Source of the DNA: Paraphoma chrysanthemicola | Lineage: Eukaryota; Ascomycota; Dothideomycetes; Pleosporales; Phaeosphaeriaceae | Length of the DNA: 64,000 nucleotides | Direction of reading: 5' to 3' | NCBI GenBank assembly: GCA_020744225.1 | Contig: JAGMWG010000002.1 | Span: 310,001 to 374,000 of the forward strand | In this document: one piece after another, positions 34,674 through 46,927 of the stretch | How positions within the stretch are numbered: position 1 is the first letter of the stretch | Layout of the letters: the number at the start of each line of letters is the position of its first letter | Translations under genes and position numbers: made by a program | The notes under the pieces: model-generated | The model's database searches: none | Told to the model about the DNA's origin: nothing | The model's input: the letters and a program-made list of their open reading frames with translations, nothing else

Positions 34674-36498
34674 TTACAGTTTGCCTACTTGACATATCAG
34701 GTTCATCTGCTTAACGAACCAGACATTTTGACTTTCCAGTTTCGCCTTCTCGTCTGACAAGCGCAAGTCAAACTTGGTGACCAGTCGCGGAATCAATTTG
34801 CTCATTTCAAGGAGGCTGATGTTCTTGCCGATGCACGTCCTAGATCCGTGGCCGAATGGCAGGTAGTACTCCTCCATCCTTGACAGTTGCTCTTTGCTTG
34901 CCTCTAACCAACGCTCCGGACGGAACTGTTCCGCATCATGTCCAAACACGGTGGTATTTCGATGTGCAACCCACGTGTTGACGCCAACAATTGCCTAGGA
35001 GTGGCTCAGGATTAGACTTCTGCAGAGAAAAAATGTACTCACCCCATCGGGGAAGGTTTGTCCAGCAATGAAAGCACCTTGCTTGGGAACAACACGACTC
35101 AGCGGAAGACCTGTTGCGGGATGTAGTCGCATAGCTTCCTTGATGCATGCCTGTAAATAAGGCATCTTCTGGGCAGTCTGATAGTCGATGAACTCATCAC
35201 CACCAACTGCTTTCACTTCGTTTCTCAATTTAGCCAAGGCATGTGGAGAGATCATCAGCGAGTATAGAACAGCGCACAGCGAGATAGAGGTCGTATCCGA
35301 TCCTACTGAGCATCAGCTTTTTGCAGCTGGCAATAGTTTCCCGCGCTATCGATCATACCTGCGCCGAAGTTGGAGATTGCGGTCATGAACAGATCTCGAT
35401 CTGTGAATCCTTCCGGATTATCGTTATTCATCTTTATCATGCGCGAGAGAAAATCCCCATGGGTCTGCTTGCCGTCTCGCTGAAACCTGACCTTGGCTTT
35501 AGAAATCTGTTCCTGCGTGAACTTCCTCATGTGGACCACTGCAGGTGGCATTGGGCCAAAAGTCAGTGTGATTCTCCCACGCAAGTTGCACATGCACACT
35601 TACGGCCACCCGAGCCGGCCATGAGAAATATTGGAAACAATACTCTGTGAAGCTCGTGCATGATGCCGACACTGGCTGCGTACGCAAGGTACCTATGCAG
35701 GTTTGCAAACAAACCCGCTTGGTCTTCTCCAGTATCCAGGAAGCCAAATCGTTCACCGCACTATCAAGTCGGTCAGCGTCTGCATCATGAATTGACAGAA
35801 GGTCCTACTGTTATAGACCCGATAACATCAAAGGCATAGCACTGCATCCAGAACTGCAAGTCGATTCGACGGCCCTCCGCCGCAATCTCCGAGAACCGAT
35901 CGAAAAGAAGACTAATGCATTCATCGACATGACTCTCAAGCTTGACGAGAGTCGATGTGGAGTAGAGGTTTGCAACCTTCCGTCGAAGGCTGGCGTGTAT
36001 CTTGGTATCTTTCTCAGTGAACAGGTCGTGTACCCTTGGATCGGCGCTACCGGACGCCTTGTACCAGTCGGACTCCCAAAGTATTAGATGAATGCCTGAC
36101 AAATATGCTATCAGATTAATCACCTTTGTGAATTGCGTCCCATGTCCATATATCGTGCGTATGGCTTCCGGGTCGTCAATAGAGTACTGGCCTGGTGCGA
36201 TTCTCACAATCGGGCCTATATGAAAGTCAATATATCAGCTTGGTGGACGCAAACGAGGCTTTTGCTTACCATATTTGCGATGTAACACGATGTTGTCCTC
36301 GTGGAACTGTCCCAATCTGGTTCTTCGCAAGTACCACAAACGAGTGAACCGGGCCAAGAAGGGGCCTGGAATACTTCGCAATGGTGATACGATTGCGGGG
36401 ATGACAAAAAGAAGCAAACATATCACAAGCCCGATGGCCAAAAGGAGCCATAAGAACGACCAAGTGAGCTTCGACACGAGTGCGGAGACGAAGGACAT
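34674..36498 (-). CDS. cytochrome P450, pisatin-demethylase-like (CYP57-type)
   Basis: Seven exons in transcript order: 36270..36498, 36124..36215, 35809..36072, 35604..35760, 35359..35538, 35043..35305, 34674..34994; 501 residues. It has an N-terminal membrane anchor (LWLLLAIGLVICLLLFVIPAIV) and the hinge SIPGPFLARFT. It also carries the family-typical SDWYKASG..DPRVHDLFTEKD..HASLRRKVAN block and the helix-I motif GAVGSDTTS (Val where Ala/Gly is usual). The K-helix is EAMRLHP and the heme loop FGHGSRTCIGKN, with the heme Cys at about residue 449. Pisatin demethylases and relatives often act on plant phenolics. The intron at 36073..36123 is 51 nt, in frame and stop-free, with a weak GTGATT donor; removing it restores the family spacing. 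Divergent from the MFS gene, with 388 bp between starts. Confidence 0.88.
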
Positions 36499-36654
36499 TG
36501 TATTGGACGCTATTTTGATGCAGAAAATATGTTGACTTGGTGGTTGAACTGCAAGCGTTCATAGAGCAGTAACTACCGCGACATACGTTTTACTAACATT
36601 TTAAAGTTTAGTGTACTAGAGGACCGCGCTTGACGATTGGTGGTTACACTTTCT

Positions 36655-36687
36655 TACCCCACACAGGATCTCCCGGTACTTCCCCAC
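36655..36687 (+). promoter_or_regulatory. CCCCAC boxes in the P450/MFS divergent promoter
   Basis: TACCCCACAC (36655..36664) is identical to a box in the FAD monooxygenase/P450 promoter. TTCCCCAC follows at 36680..36687. CCCCAC fits the predicted GNGGGG target of the local C2H2 protein. Confidence 0.45.
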
Positions 36688-36775
36688 GACAAGCCTTACC
36701 CCAGATCTTCGTTTCTTGCCAGTGCACATACGCGATTGCACACCGTGGTGTGGAGTGCTCAAGGTTCAGATTGAA

Positions 36776-36783
36776 TATAAAAA
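36776..36783 (+). promoter_or_regulatory. TATA box of the MFS gene
   Basis: TATAAAAA, 104 bp upstream of the MFS start codon, at a normal distance for a fungal TATA element. Confidence 0.45.
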
Positions 36784-36812
36784 TCGGGGATTCCACGCAC
36801 GATGACAAACAC

Positions 36813-36820
36813 CTCCCCAC
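36813..36820 (+). promoter_or_regulatory. third CCCCAC box before the MFS gene
   Basis: CTCCCCAC lies between the TATA box and the start codon. It is the third copy of the hexamer in this 388-bp promoter. Confidence 0.3.
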
Positions 36821-36886
36821 GGTATCGATCTGCCACATACACTACTCTATCTCTATTTGAAGCACACCCTTGTTATCTTTGAAGCA

Positions 36887-38509
36887 ATGGGGCTCGGAGT
36901 TCTAGGTGCCAGTGATGCTAACGCCATTGTTCCAGGCACAGTCATCCTCGCTCAAGCCACCACCGAAACCAACGCAGATACCGTCAACTTCAAACACGGC
37001 AGCGGTAAACAACGCGACATTCTTCTTATCCCACAGCCTTCGGACGACCCTAATGACCCGCTGAACTGGCCCTACCACCGAAAGCTTGTCATTGTCTGCG
37101 TGATCGTTCTCGGATCGTCGCTCTGCGCGTCAGTGTGTGGACCACTTCTCAATGCAAGCTTGTTCCTACTAGCGACGGAGTTTGAACGACCCATTTCGGA
37201 CTTCACTGTGCTGTCGGGGTATCAACTACTTGTTGGAGGAGCCTCGGGTCCGTTTGTATCTGCATTTACAAGGAAATATGGAAAGCGGCCGTCGTTCCTC
37301 TTCGCGACTTTGTTCTGCTTGATCGGAACCATCGTTGGGTCCGCTAGTACGACGTACAACACCCTCCTGGCCGGCAGAATTATTCAGGGACTGGCAATTG
37401 CGGCATACGAGTCCCTGCCGTACACTCTTGTTGGCGACCTGTTCTTCGTTCATGAACGAGGCTTGTACAGCGCGGTCATGTCGTTCACCCTGACTTGCGT
37501 GTCAAACCTATCCTCCGTGGTTGCAGGACGCATCACTAATGACTTGGGCTGGCACTACCTATTCCACATCCTGAATGCATGTCTCGGTCTCCAACTCATT
37601 CTCGCATTCTTGTTTGTGCCAGAGACAACTTACATCCGCGATCCCACGATGAGTGCCGCGCTACAAGTTACCGACCACGGCGAGAAGAACGTTATGCAGC
37701 CCGGTGAAGTCCAACATATCGAAACCGTCTCTCCTACCACGAAGAAGTCGTTCTGGCAAAATCTAGCAATCTTCAACGGCACGTTTACTGATGAGAGTTT
37801 ACTTCGTCTCGTTGTCGCTCCATTCGTATCATGTCTCAACATCGCCGCCTTGTGGACTGTCGTCATTACAGGCGCTGCCGTTTCCTTTTACGTCGCAGTA
37901 GCATACACAATTGCGCAGCTATTCTCACCACCCCCGTACTTACTCACAGTTGCGGAAGTTGGTTACGTCTCCCTTGGGCCCTTCATTGGCGGAGTCTTAG
38001 GCTGCGTACTTGTCGCGCTCCTTCTCGATCCACTCACCGTCTGGCTTTCGAAGCGCAATAGCGGTGTCTACGAGCCTGAGTTCAGACTTCCGCTCGTCGC
38101 CGTCGGCGTCCTTTGCGGTGCTGGGCTTTTCGGTTTTGGTGGTCTGGCTGGTGCACAGGGCAGTATCTACGCAATCGCCTTTATGTGGGGTCTGTTGCTT
38201 TTTGGCGTTTCATTCGTCGTAGGACCATGCTCTGCGTATGCAATCGACGCGTATCGAAGTATTAGCGACGAGATTTTCATCGCCAATATTATGTTCAAGA
38301 ACTTCTTGTTCTATGGTTACAGCTACTTTATCAACGACTGGACGGCGAGGTCTGGGCCAGAACCTGTGTTTTACACTTTTGGCGGCATTAGTTTTGGCCT
38401 CGTTGCGACGACAGGGGTTGTGTATGTCTTTGGCAAGCGGTACAGGGCGTTTTGGAATAGGCATAATGTTATGGAAAAGTTGGGCATGGAAGGGCGGCTT
38501 GGTACGTGA
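36887..38509 (+). CDS. MFS transporter, DHA1-type drug/toxin exporter
   Basis: Single exon, 540 residues from MGLGVLGASDAN. The cytosolic N-terminus carries DDPNDPLNWP, the entry motif of fungal DHA1 transporters, and twelve hydrophobic segments follow. Loop 2-3 has RKYGKRPSF (the G-x-x-x-D/G-R-x-G-R-K-like motif A), and helix 4 carries AGRIIQGLAIAAYESLPYTLVGDLFFVHERG. The second half starts after a central hydrophilic loop (about residues 265-300). Family members export drugs, secondary metabolites or plant compounds at the plasma membrane; some take up small amines. Its place beside a detoxifying-type P450 and its shared promoter suggest export or import of the cluster A substrate. Confidence 0.88.
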   Translation: MGLGVLGASDANAIVPGTVILAQATTETNADTVNFKHGSGKQRDILLIPQPSDDPNDPLNWPYHRKLVIVCVIVLGSSLCASVCGPLLNASLFLLATEFERPISDFTVLSGYQLLVGGASGPFVSAFTRKYGKRPSFLFATLFCLIGTIVGSASTTYNTLLAGRIIQGLAIAAYESLPYTLVGDLFFVHERGLYSAVMSFTLTCVSNLSSVVAGRITNDLGWHYLFHILNACLGLQLILAFLFVPETTYIRDPTMSAALQVTDHGEKNVMQPGEVQHIETVSPTTKKSFWQNLAIFNGTFTDESLLRLVVAPFVSCLNIAALWTVVITGAAVSFYVAVAYTIAQLFSPPPYLLTVAEVGYVSLGPFIGGVLGCVLVALLLDPLTVWLSKRNSGVYEPEFRLPLVAVGVLCGAGLFGFGGLAGAQGSIYAIAFMWGLLLFGVSFVVGPCSAYAIDAYRSISDEIFIANIMFKNFLFYGYSYFINDWTARSGPEPVFYTFGGISFGLVATTGVVYVFGKRYRAFWNRHNVMEKLGMEGRLGT

Positions 38510-38840
38510 GGGTCGAGTAATCAGGGGCTTCGCCTAAAATGAGGTGCTTTCGGTCTCCGTTTGAGTGCTTAGCACACACCCGCTGCTTCCCAGCAACTTC
38601 ACAACCGTTCATGAGTGCATGTCATTTCAATACTCACTCATTTAAATGATGCACAAAGTATGTTCGAAAAAGTCCATTCGTCATGTGAATGTTACATGGA
38701 TATATGTACACAAAAAGGTAACCAGCTGATCTCGCAGCGTAAAAAAAGGTTCTAGCCCCAAAGAATATACTCATATACAACCAAAAAGGTGTCCAGACGC
38801 CTTGCTATGCAGGCGTATCATTGTTCATCGTCGTGTGACT
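38510..38840. other. intergenic between convergent genes
   Basis: 3' flanks of the MFS gene and the second LPMO. A-rich runs (for example near 38740) are the only notable feature. Confidence 0.45.
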
Positions 38841-39928
38841 TTACAAGTTGAAAGCACGGGCATGGCGACGAGCCTTGGCCGACCCAGCCTGGGTCTTGAG
38901 CCATGCAATGAACTGGGGGATGGTGAAGGTCTCGGGAAGAGTTGAGCCGCTGCCGGAGCCAGCTGATGGGGCAGGGGCAGCAGGGGTAGGTGTAGCGACG
39001 GGCTCGCTGTCCTCGACGGGCGAGGCGACAGGGGAAGCAGATGCGACGGGTGTAGCGGTCTTGGAGGGCGAGGCAGATGCGACAGGGGCGGTAGACGGGG
39101 CTGGTGTAGTGGGTGTGGTGCCGCTGCTGGCGCCGTCCCAGACAGCTGGGCCGGGGATCTTGTAGCTGGTGAGGCCGCCGTAGATGCTGACGAGGACACC
39201 GGGGTCGGTGGCAGAGTAGGCCTTGGTCAGGTCGGTGCCAGTGGCAGGCAGAGTGGCGGATCCGCCACTGACCTTCAACTGACCGCAGCCGTTGTAGAAC
39301 TGGGCTCCGCCTTGCCTGTCACCCTCGTGGAGACCGATGATCTCAGGGCGAATGAGGTATTCGCCGTCGGCAAGATTGGGCAGGGTGACGGTGATGGCGC
39401 CCTTGTTGGCAATGACTGATGATTGAGGTCAGTTTGTGCCCACCAATTTCCAGCATATGTGTACTTACAGTTGTCTACACCCCACTTGCCGCCGCTGTAA
39501 CCATCTTCGTAGATCTTGGTCCAGACAGCACCCTTTCCGTTGCTTGCGTCGGCCTTCGCAATGTAGACCATGACGGGGCCCTTGTGAGAAGCAGCAATGG
39601 GCCTATCAAAAGTCAGTATATGGCTGAGTATGATCAAGTGGCGGTCTTACTCATCGTTGTCACCAGCAGTGCTGGCGCCGTCGTTGTGATGCCATTGCAT
39701 GGTGACCTCTGAGCCAGCAGCGACTTCGACGAATTCGGTCTTAGGAGTTCCGCCGTTGCACACCATCGCAGTGGAGGTGACATCCTTGATAGGGTTGTTG
39801 CCATCAGAAGGAGTCTGGACAGCGAAGTGCTGTCCCTGATCCTTTCCATCGACGATGATAGACTGGAAAGTGGCGTGTCCAGCAACGAGCTTGGCAGCGG
39901 CCAGAGCGAAAGCAATGGAAGTCCTCAT
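38841..39928 (-). CDS. AA9 lytic polysaccharide monooxygenase with Ser/Pro linker tail
   Basis: Exons in transcript order: 39651..39928, 39469..39602, 38841..39415; 328 residues. A 17-residue signal peptide (MRTSIAFALAAAKLVAG) is followed by His18, the N-terminal copper ligand after processing. The second His is in ASHKGPVMVYIA and the axial Tyr in GGAQFYNGCGQL, so the copper site is complete, unlike the LPMO at 17951. After the catalytic domain comes a Ser/Thr/Pro/Ala-rich linker of about 60 residues with imperfect ASPVASP-like repeats, then a short C-terminal segment (TIPQFIAWLKTQAGS) in place of a cellulose-binding module. It is secreted and expected to cleave cellulose or related glucans with O2/H2O2 and an electron donor. 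It does not look functionally tied to cluster A. Confidence 0.93.
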
Positions 39929-42900
39929 TTTGATATGGAGTGTTGTTTGGTTGGTTGGTCTTGAAATTGGGGTTGTATGAGTATATTCGAAGGTGTGAAT
40001 GAACCTGAAAGTGAGTGAATGATGAACGAATGGATAATCGACGAAAGTGAGTGGATGCTAAAGAGCGTATGAAAATGAATGTCAGCTTCAAGCTTGATGC
40101 TCTTCACCCAGGGCCGCCCCAAACCTCTTATACTCATCCCGCGTAGGCGGCACACTCCCGCCCTGACAGCAGCACTGACAAGTACACCGACATCGTGAAA
40201 CCCAGGGACCGGGTCTAATGCCAAGTCGTTCCTGGGACCTTTCATCTATCCAGCGGGCGCTAGACGCCACAGTTTAGCTTACTATGCACTGATGTGGTTT
40301 GGTGGCTGCGTCTAGCGGCCACAGATGGTTGGATCGAGGTAAGCATCGATCCTACGACCCAAAATTATTCATGACATTATTACCAGAGGGAGATTTGTAG
40401 GAACTCGCTTCGATGCATGTCCCGCGATTAGCCTGTGCGCTATACTGGGCGTCGAATCATGAAGGAGGATTTTGCGAAACCTCAAACGGTGGAGAAGACA
40501 AGGCGGAAGAATTGCTATCGATTGCCTCGGCGTTTCGCGAAACGTCATGCTGGCGGCAACGTGATGGCGTGGAGTTCATGCGATTTCAACCGTCATTGCT
40601 TCATTTCTCAACGATGATGCTTGCCGTTCGACCTGTCGCCTGAAGGATTCGATCACTTTGATGCCCCGCGTTACGCAATAACACCTGCTGCTTGCAATGC
40701 AGACTGGCCCACCCCGTTTCCGTGCCAATTCCTGTGCAGGCGGCTATACGACTCAAGCGCGCTGTACAGCGACATGAGAGCCTGATGGAGGCGCCCTGAT
40801 GGTCTGTCGGTGGGGCGGTTTTTCCGCAGATGCAAAATGCAGGAGTATTGAAACGAGGTGGCGGAGATTGCTGGCCCGTGTCCGCTAGTTGTTTCAACTT
40901 CCCCGAATCCTTCGCAGTCTCGCCAAACGGGCGGTTTTTTCTTTATGTTTGTATTCCGCGTTTATAAACAGTCGTTCATGTCGTTGTGGTTGTCGGACCG
41001 AATTGTTGTGCTTGGACACATCGACAACGGTGCTTATGCTGCTGGGCACGGTACTTCGAAACACACGCGCATCGTCCACACCACAACAAGACTTACAACG
41101 GCCACGCATTCTTCATTGCGCGACATCTGTAAAAATACTCTGATCATAAACGCAGCGTTATGTACCTTGTTGGTTCGAAGTGCCTTCGCTTCTGCGAACT
41201 CCTTGCGGTGGTGACAAGCAGAGGTGTCTCACCTCTCCGGGAGTGGGCGACATCGCGATGATCCCCCTGTGATGTAGAGTCTCGCCCACAGAAGCATCCA
41301 CTGCAAAAAATATTTGGCATAAGCCGGTAGCCTTCTTGTCGGAATGAAGCTGGTTTATCCTGTAATATCAATTGGGACGGTTGATACTGCTTTATAACTC
41401 CTCGCTGCCAGTTTGCACATGATGCTAGCATGGCTCCAGCCCCAATCTGCGCAATTTTGAGCGAATTCAGCTATGGAGACTATGCTGACTCGTACCCTAA
41501 CCATACATGGACATCAGCCAGAAGGAAGTGGGATGCGATTTTGCTATTCCGCATACTGTTAGGTATGCGATCTGCCACTCAATTCACAGCGGCACGCTGA
41601 CCCATTCCGAATATCTCGACTCACTGCATAAGTGATCTTCCATGTGGAAGTGCTGTGAGGTGCCAAGCGGCGAAATGCTTCGAGCGATGGGCAGTGATGG
41701 CTCGACAGTTCACCACATCATCGTAAGCTTATCCATATGTGTTTAGGACAGCTTCGAATTTGAGTTGGTTATTCGAGGGGTGCATGGTCGAATTTTGAAC
41801 TGCAATTATCATGCAATCTGATTCATCAGACGGACACCTAGCACGCTTGCGCGCCGGACAATCGCGAGGGTGTGAATATTGAGAGTATCATTCAGATGGA
41901 AGTCCTCTGGCTCAACATAACATTTGCTACCATTTCAGGAGAGTGATTAAGTGTCAACTTGACGGATGGACTGGAAGAGCTGAGATGCCACCAAATGTGC
42001 TGTTGAATGTGGTTAGAAGAAGACAAAAGATGCTCCGATCAAATATACAAGGTAAAGCCGGCGGCTGTATTGCGCTTCGCGTGGATTTGCTCGTAGAGCC
42101 GCATAATTCGAGCCATCGTTTTCGTTCGTGGGGTTTCGTTCATGTTCAGGCGTGCAGGAGTGTGACAATATCGCGAAAGAAGAGCTTGATGAGGTGCGTT
42201 TCAATGCGTGTGACCTGATGACAGTCCAGTGATGCCGTGCCCTCTTGATTATTCTGTGTGCATCAGGCAAGGGTCCGATGGACTTGAGTCTAGACGCAAC
42301 GTGTTTGATTGCAATCGAAATCTCACCAGCCCCAATGCGCTAGCGCAACAAGTCGCCGGTGGCTGTGCGGCGCCTCAGCGAAAAATTTGTAAAAACCCCA
42401 GGCGTTGCACACGACGACGTGCATCGAAGACATGGGATGCAAGCTGAAGCCACGCAAGAGCGTACCATGTGCTACTTGCGGCTGCAGTAACATAGACTAG
42501 GGCAACGGGCTCTGATGGGTGGAAGGTCGAGGGCGCGCGAAAAGATCGAATGAGGTCATGTGTGGCTGGAAGTCTAGAACCTCAGGACGCGACGAAACCG
42601 CTGCATTGCCCCGCTAAGGAGAGGCTGAGCGCAGCAATTCGACATGGAAAGGGAATTGCTCGAGTAGGTACGGCGATCTCGTGAAGATGAATCTGGTGTT
42701 GCACTTTCGAGGATTGCAAACCACGTCGCCATCGCCGTCGTCGATCAAGCCACCATGCACTAGCACTGACATCCAGCACTGACGTCCAGCGCACAACATC
42801 CCGCTTCGTGCACATGTCACACCTATTCGGCTACACGCGTGGCCGTGATGATCGCTGCGGCAACAGCAGCCTTGCTTGCGTCCTCGAGATTTGGTGACCC

Positions 42901-43470
42901 AGAAGGGAGATCGGACATCGGGTGGTGGGCCGCCTGCCCAATTGTGATCGTCTACGTAACCAGTCCACCGCTTGTGTGCGATCAACAACAGGCTATGGCT
43001 AGGCAATAGACAATCTCCCGAATCTGGCGTTTCTCGCTTGCTTCTGCCACCATTCGCCTATCGACACATGCACTCCTCCAAGACACTCGCTTCACGTGAA
43101 GAGACACAGCCTGCCAACGGGCATACCGAGTTGCAGTCGTGTGGTCGAGCAGGATTGCGCCGCAATTGAGGCTGGTGTCGCGTCCTGCGTTTCGATCGTA
43201 GGCCCAGGCCGGAGAGCAAATCCGAAGACAGCTGAAAGGTTGCTTTAAGCTTAACCCGATTGCATGATAGCGCCGCAGTAGCGCCATCGCGCGTCGCGCT
43301 AACCCCTTGTTCTTGAGATGCGCGCCTATGTCATAGGTTGTACTTAGAGCTCCCCCGTCCTTGTTATTTTGCGACAGGAGCCTCGCAGTTCCAACCCCAC
43401 GACGCCAACTCACCAAGTTTTATCATCCTTTTGCGCTTGAGGTTATTCGCGACTGCGCACTTCGGCAATC
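39929..43470. other. long gene-free spacer, about 3.5 kb
   Basis: It begins with the second LPMO's promoter (pyrimidine/purine-rich up to about 40100) and ends with the promoter of the channel gene. Between them many frames of 60-145 codons are open on both strands, but none has a plausible start, domain, signal peptide or splice pattern. I noticed no tRNA, tandem repeat or transposase fragment. Confidence 0.4.
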
Positions 43471-46237
43471 ATGTCGTCCACCGGCGGAGAGCAGGGCAAG
43501 GTAATTGGTTCCCATTAGAGTCGCATGTGACACACGCAGCTAACCGCGAATCACATCACAGGCCCGTGGCGGCTCCAATTCACTGTCGTCCATGGTGTCG
43601 GTTCTCGTGCCCACCTCAATCATTGCTGCAGCCTTCACCGTTGCCTTCATCATTGCGCGCAAATACTTCCGACGCGTATATGCTCCCAGGACATATCTCA
43701 ACCACCTGGGCGAGCAGCGCCAGACGCCAGCGCCGAGCGGGGGCTACTTTGGCTGGATAAAGGACTTCAAGAGCCTCAAGGACGAATACATCCTCGATCA
43801 CCAGTCCATCGATGGCTACTTGTTCGTGCGCTTCTTCAAGGTGCTCATCATCATCAGCTTCTTGGGATGCTGCATAACGTGGCCGGTCCTCTTCCCTGTG
43901 AACGCTACTGGTGGTGCTGGACAGGAGCAGCTCGACTTGCTTTCCATGAGTAACGTCTCGCAAGAACCTCCGAAAAATGTGAACCGATACTACGCACACG
44001 CAATCATCTCAGTCATCTTCATCAGCATGATCCTGGGAATCATCGCGCGCGAGTCCTTCTACGTGGTCAACATCCGCCAGGCCTATCGCCGCTCTCCATG
44101 GGGTGCCAGCCGGCTGTCTGCGCGCACCATTCTCTTCACCAATGTGCCTACGACGCTCTCTCAGTCTGCTCTCTTCGAAATGTTCCCCGGTGTCAAGCAC
44201 GCTTGGGTCGCATCCAATACGAAGGAGCTGGACAAGATGGTCGAGGATCGCAACGACACCGTGATGAAGCTCGAGGCTGGCGAAGTCCAGCTTTCGACTG
44301 ATGCCAACAAGGAAAGGTTGAAGGCCGAGAAAGGCAAGAAGCACTACGTCAACAGTGAGGTCACAGACGGCACGAAATGGATCAACCCGAAGAAGCGCCC
44401 AACTCACAAGCTCAAATTCCTCATCGGCAAGAAAGTTGACACCATCGAGTATGGTCGCTCGCACCTAGCAGAGGTCCTTCCTAAGATCACTCAAGAACAA
44501 GATAAACACTGGAACGGTCAGGGCGAGCTGGTCGGCGCGGTCTTCCTTGAATTCGACACACAGGTACATGCACAGGATGCTTGGCAGATGATGCAGAATC
44601 GGAAGACAAAGCCCAACTCCAAGCTACAAGCTCGCCAGCTCGGTGTGCTTCCACAAGAAGTCGTCTGGAACAATTTGCGCATCAAGCCAGCTGAGCACCT
44701 TGCTCGATTGGCTGCTGCGACAGCCTTCATCACCGTCATGATCATCTTCTTCGCTATCCCAGTTGCCTTCGTTGGTCTTATCTCAAACATCAATTACCTC
44801 GCCGATCGCTTCACATGGCTCGAGTGGATTCTGGATATTCCCCAAGTTATTCTTGGCGTTATCACTGGTCTTCTGCCAACTATCATGCTTGCTGTTTTGA
44901 TGGCACTAGTTCCAATCTTTTGCCGCTTGCTGGCCAAGCTTGCTGGTTATGGTGAGTATTTACCTGATTCAAGTAGCTTTACAAACCTCATCTAACAATG
45001 CCTAGTCACATACAGTCAGGTCGAATTGAAGTGTCAGTCTTGGTACTTCGCATTCCAAGTTGTCCAGGTCTTCCTCATCACTACCTTGTCCGGTGCTGTC
45101 ACATCCGTCATCAACGATGTCCTCAAGAACCCGGGCTCCGTCCTTACTCTGCTTGCGGAAAATCTGCCAAAGGCCTCCAACTTCTACATCAGCTACTTCA
45201 TTCTCTTAGGTCTTTCTGCTGCTACTGGTACCCTTTTGAACATTGGTGGTTTCGTTGTTGTCGTCCTTCTCGGTCGCATCCTTCCAGGCAAGACTCCCCG
45301 CAAGATCTTCGACAAGCTCACCAAGCTTTCTGCACCTGCATGGGGCTCCGAATTTCCCAAATGGACCAACCTGGCGGTCATTGCCATCACATATTCTGGT
45401 ATCGCGCCATTGATCCTTGGCTTCGCAGTTGTTGGGTTCTCTCTCATCTACATCGCTTTCAGGTACAACTTCCTCTACGTGTACGAGACTCATATCGATA
45501 CAAAGGGTGCTGCATACCAGAAGGCGCTCAAGCAAATTCTCACTGGATGCTACTTGTCCGAGATCTGCTTGATTGGCCTGTTCGCCATCGCTACTGCCGA
45601 TAACATCCAGGCTATTGGGCCTTTGATCATCATGGCTGTTCTACTCGTCATCACCATTCTCTTTCAGCTCAGCCTCGGCAAGGCTCTCACTCATGAGGAG
45701 GCTCGATTGGCCTACACAGACCCCGTCCCGGCCATTGGCCACCACGAGAATGGTCTTCAGGGAACGAACGGCGCCCACGCCACCAACGGTACCAACGGCA
45801 CCGAGGGAGCTCACGACACCAATGGAGAGAAGGCCGCGGCCGCCCAGAATGGGTTTGAACCCCAGCACGCTCCCAAGGCAACCCGCATCCCACTGTTCCT
45901 TCGCAAGCTCATCAACCCCGAGCGCAACTCGATCGCCAATTTGTCCGCACGCCTCGATCAGTTCTACCACCGCCCACAAGAGCCGCTGCCTGTCGAGATC
46001 CAGAAACGCGCGTTCTTCAACCCGTCTGTCACTTCCCCGACTCCTGTCATCTGGATCGTCCATGATGACATGGGCATCAGCCAGCGTGAAATCCAAGATA
46101 CCAGGAAAGCCGTTCCCGGACTTGAAATCACCGACGAGCAGGCCATTTTCAATGAGAAGGGCAAGGTCTACTGGAAGGGTGTTGATGATGGCAAGGCTCG
46201 TGAAGCGCCTGTCTTTGACGAGGAAATTGTCTACTAA
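43471..46237 (+). CDS. CSC1/OSCA-like calcium-permeable stress-gated cation channel
   Basis: Exons 43471..43500, 43562..44951 and 45006..46237, giving 883 residues. The first exon supplies only MSSTGGEQGK. The N-terminal helix (VSVLVPTSIIAAAFTVAFIIARK) and two more helices form the RSN1_TM region. A cytosolic domain (about residues 190-370) carries RTILFTNVP at its start and GAVFLEFDTQVHAQDAW near its end. The C-terminal half is the DUF221 pore region with several long helices (NNLRIKPAEHLARL before the first, then SNINYLADRF..WIL). The tail has a small Asn-Gly-Thr repeat (about 45775-45830) and a conserved-looking VIWIVHDDMGIS motif. These plasma-membrane channels open on osmotic or mechanical stress. 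Confidence 0.92.
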
Positions 46238-46927
46238 AGGTAGATGTTGATCTTACTTGGTTTGGACGTGATAAGCTGGTCGTTTTAGCGACGGCGAAGA
46301 GTCGGATGGATGCTGGAGTTTGATACCCTATGGGATGATCACGACTTCTCTTTCTAAGTGAAATCATACATACATACCCTTTTTTTCCTTTCTGTTCGAG
46401 CGTATGGTTTATCGGTATATGAGGTATGACGATGAGGAGAGCGATTCGGCCTATCTCAAAGTTGAAACGAGGGGTTTGGAAAAGTTGGAGAACGGTAGTA
46501 AATAATAATCCCATAGTAATTCTTCTACCATTCCATTTTCTCCTGGTCATCTCAACTTGTCGTAGCGGAAGGATATGTACACTAAAGAACTTTAGATCCT
46601 CAAAAGATCGCCACACAGACAGGATACCCAGCACACGAGCACGCAATCGCCACGGGACCGATACAGCAGCTGAATTCGATCTCCACGCTACATGGGTGCA
46701 CTCCCCTATCACACACATGGATTCTGAGTACGTTCGTCGATGTCTCGATGCTTCGCTAACATGAGGTAGTCTTGACATCATCAGGGTCCACAATTGTATA
46801 ATCATCATACAAAAAGTTCGAAACCACAGCACGCACCGAACTTCAGAAATCGACTTCATTACACGATTAATCCAGATACTTCAACTCTTTCTCGCACCAC
46901 AAAACAGGCTCAAGAAAAAGATACAAA
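46238..46927. other. intergenic, no gene seen
   Basis: 3' flank of the channel gene and promoter of the small hydrophilic protein. The last 100 bases are A/C-rich, as in strongly expressed fungal genes. Confidence 0.45.

Noticed and set aside
42614..43416. 130- and 144-codon minus-strand frames
   Set aside because: No plausible protein features and different overlapping frames are open over the same bases.
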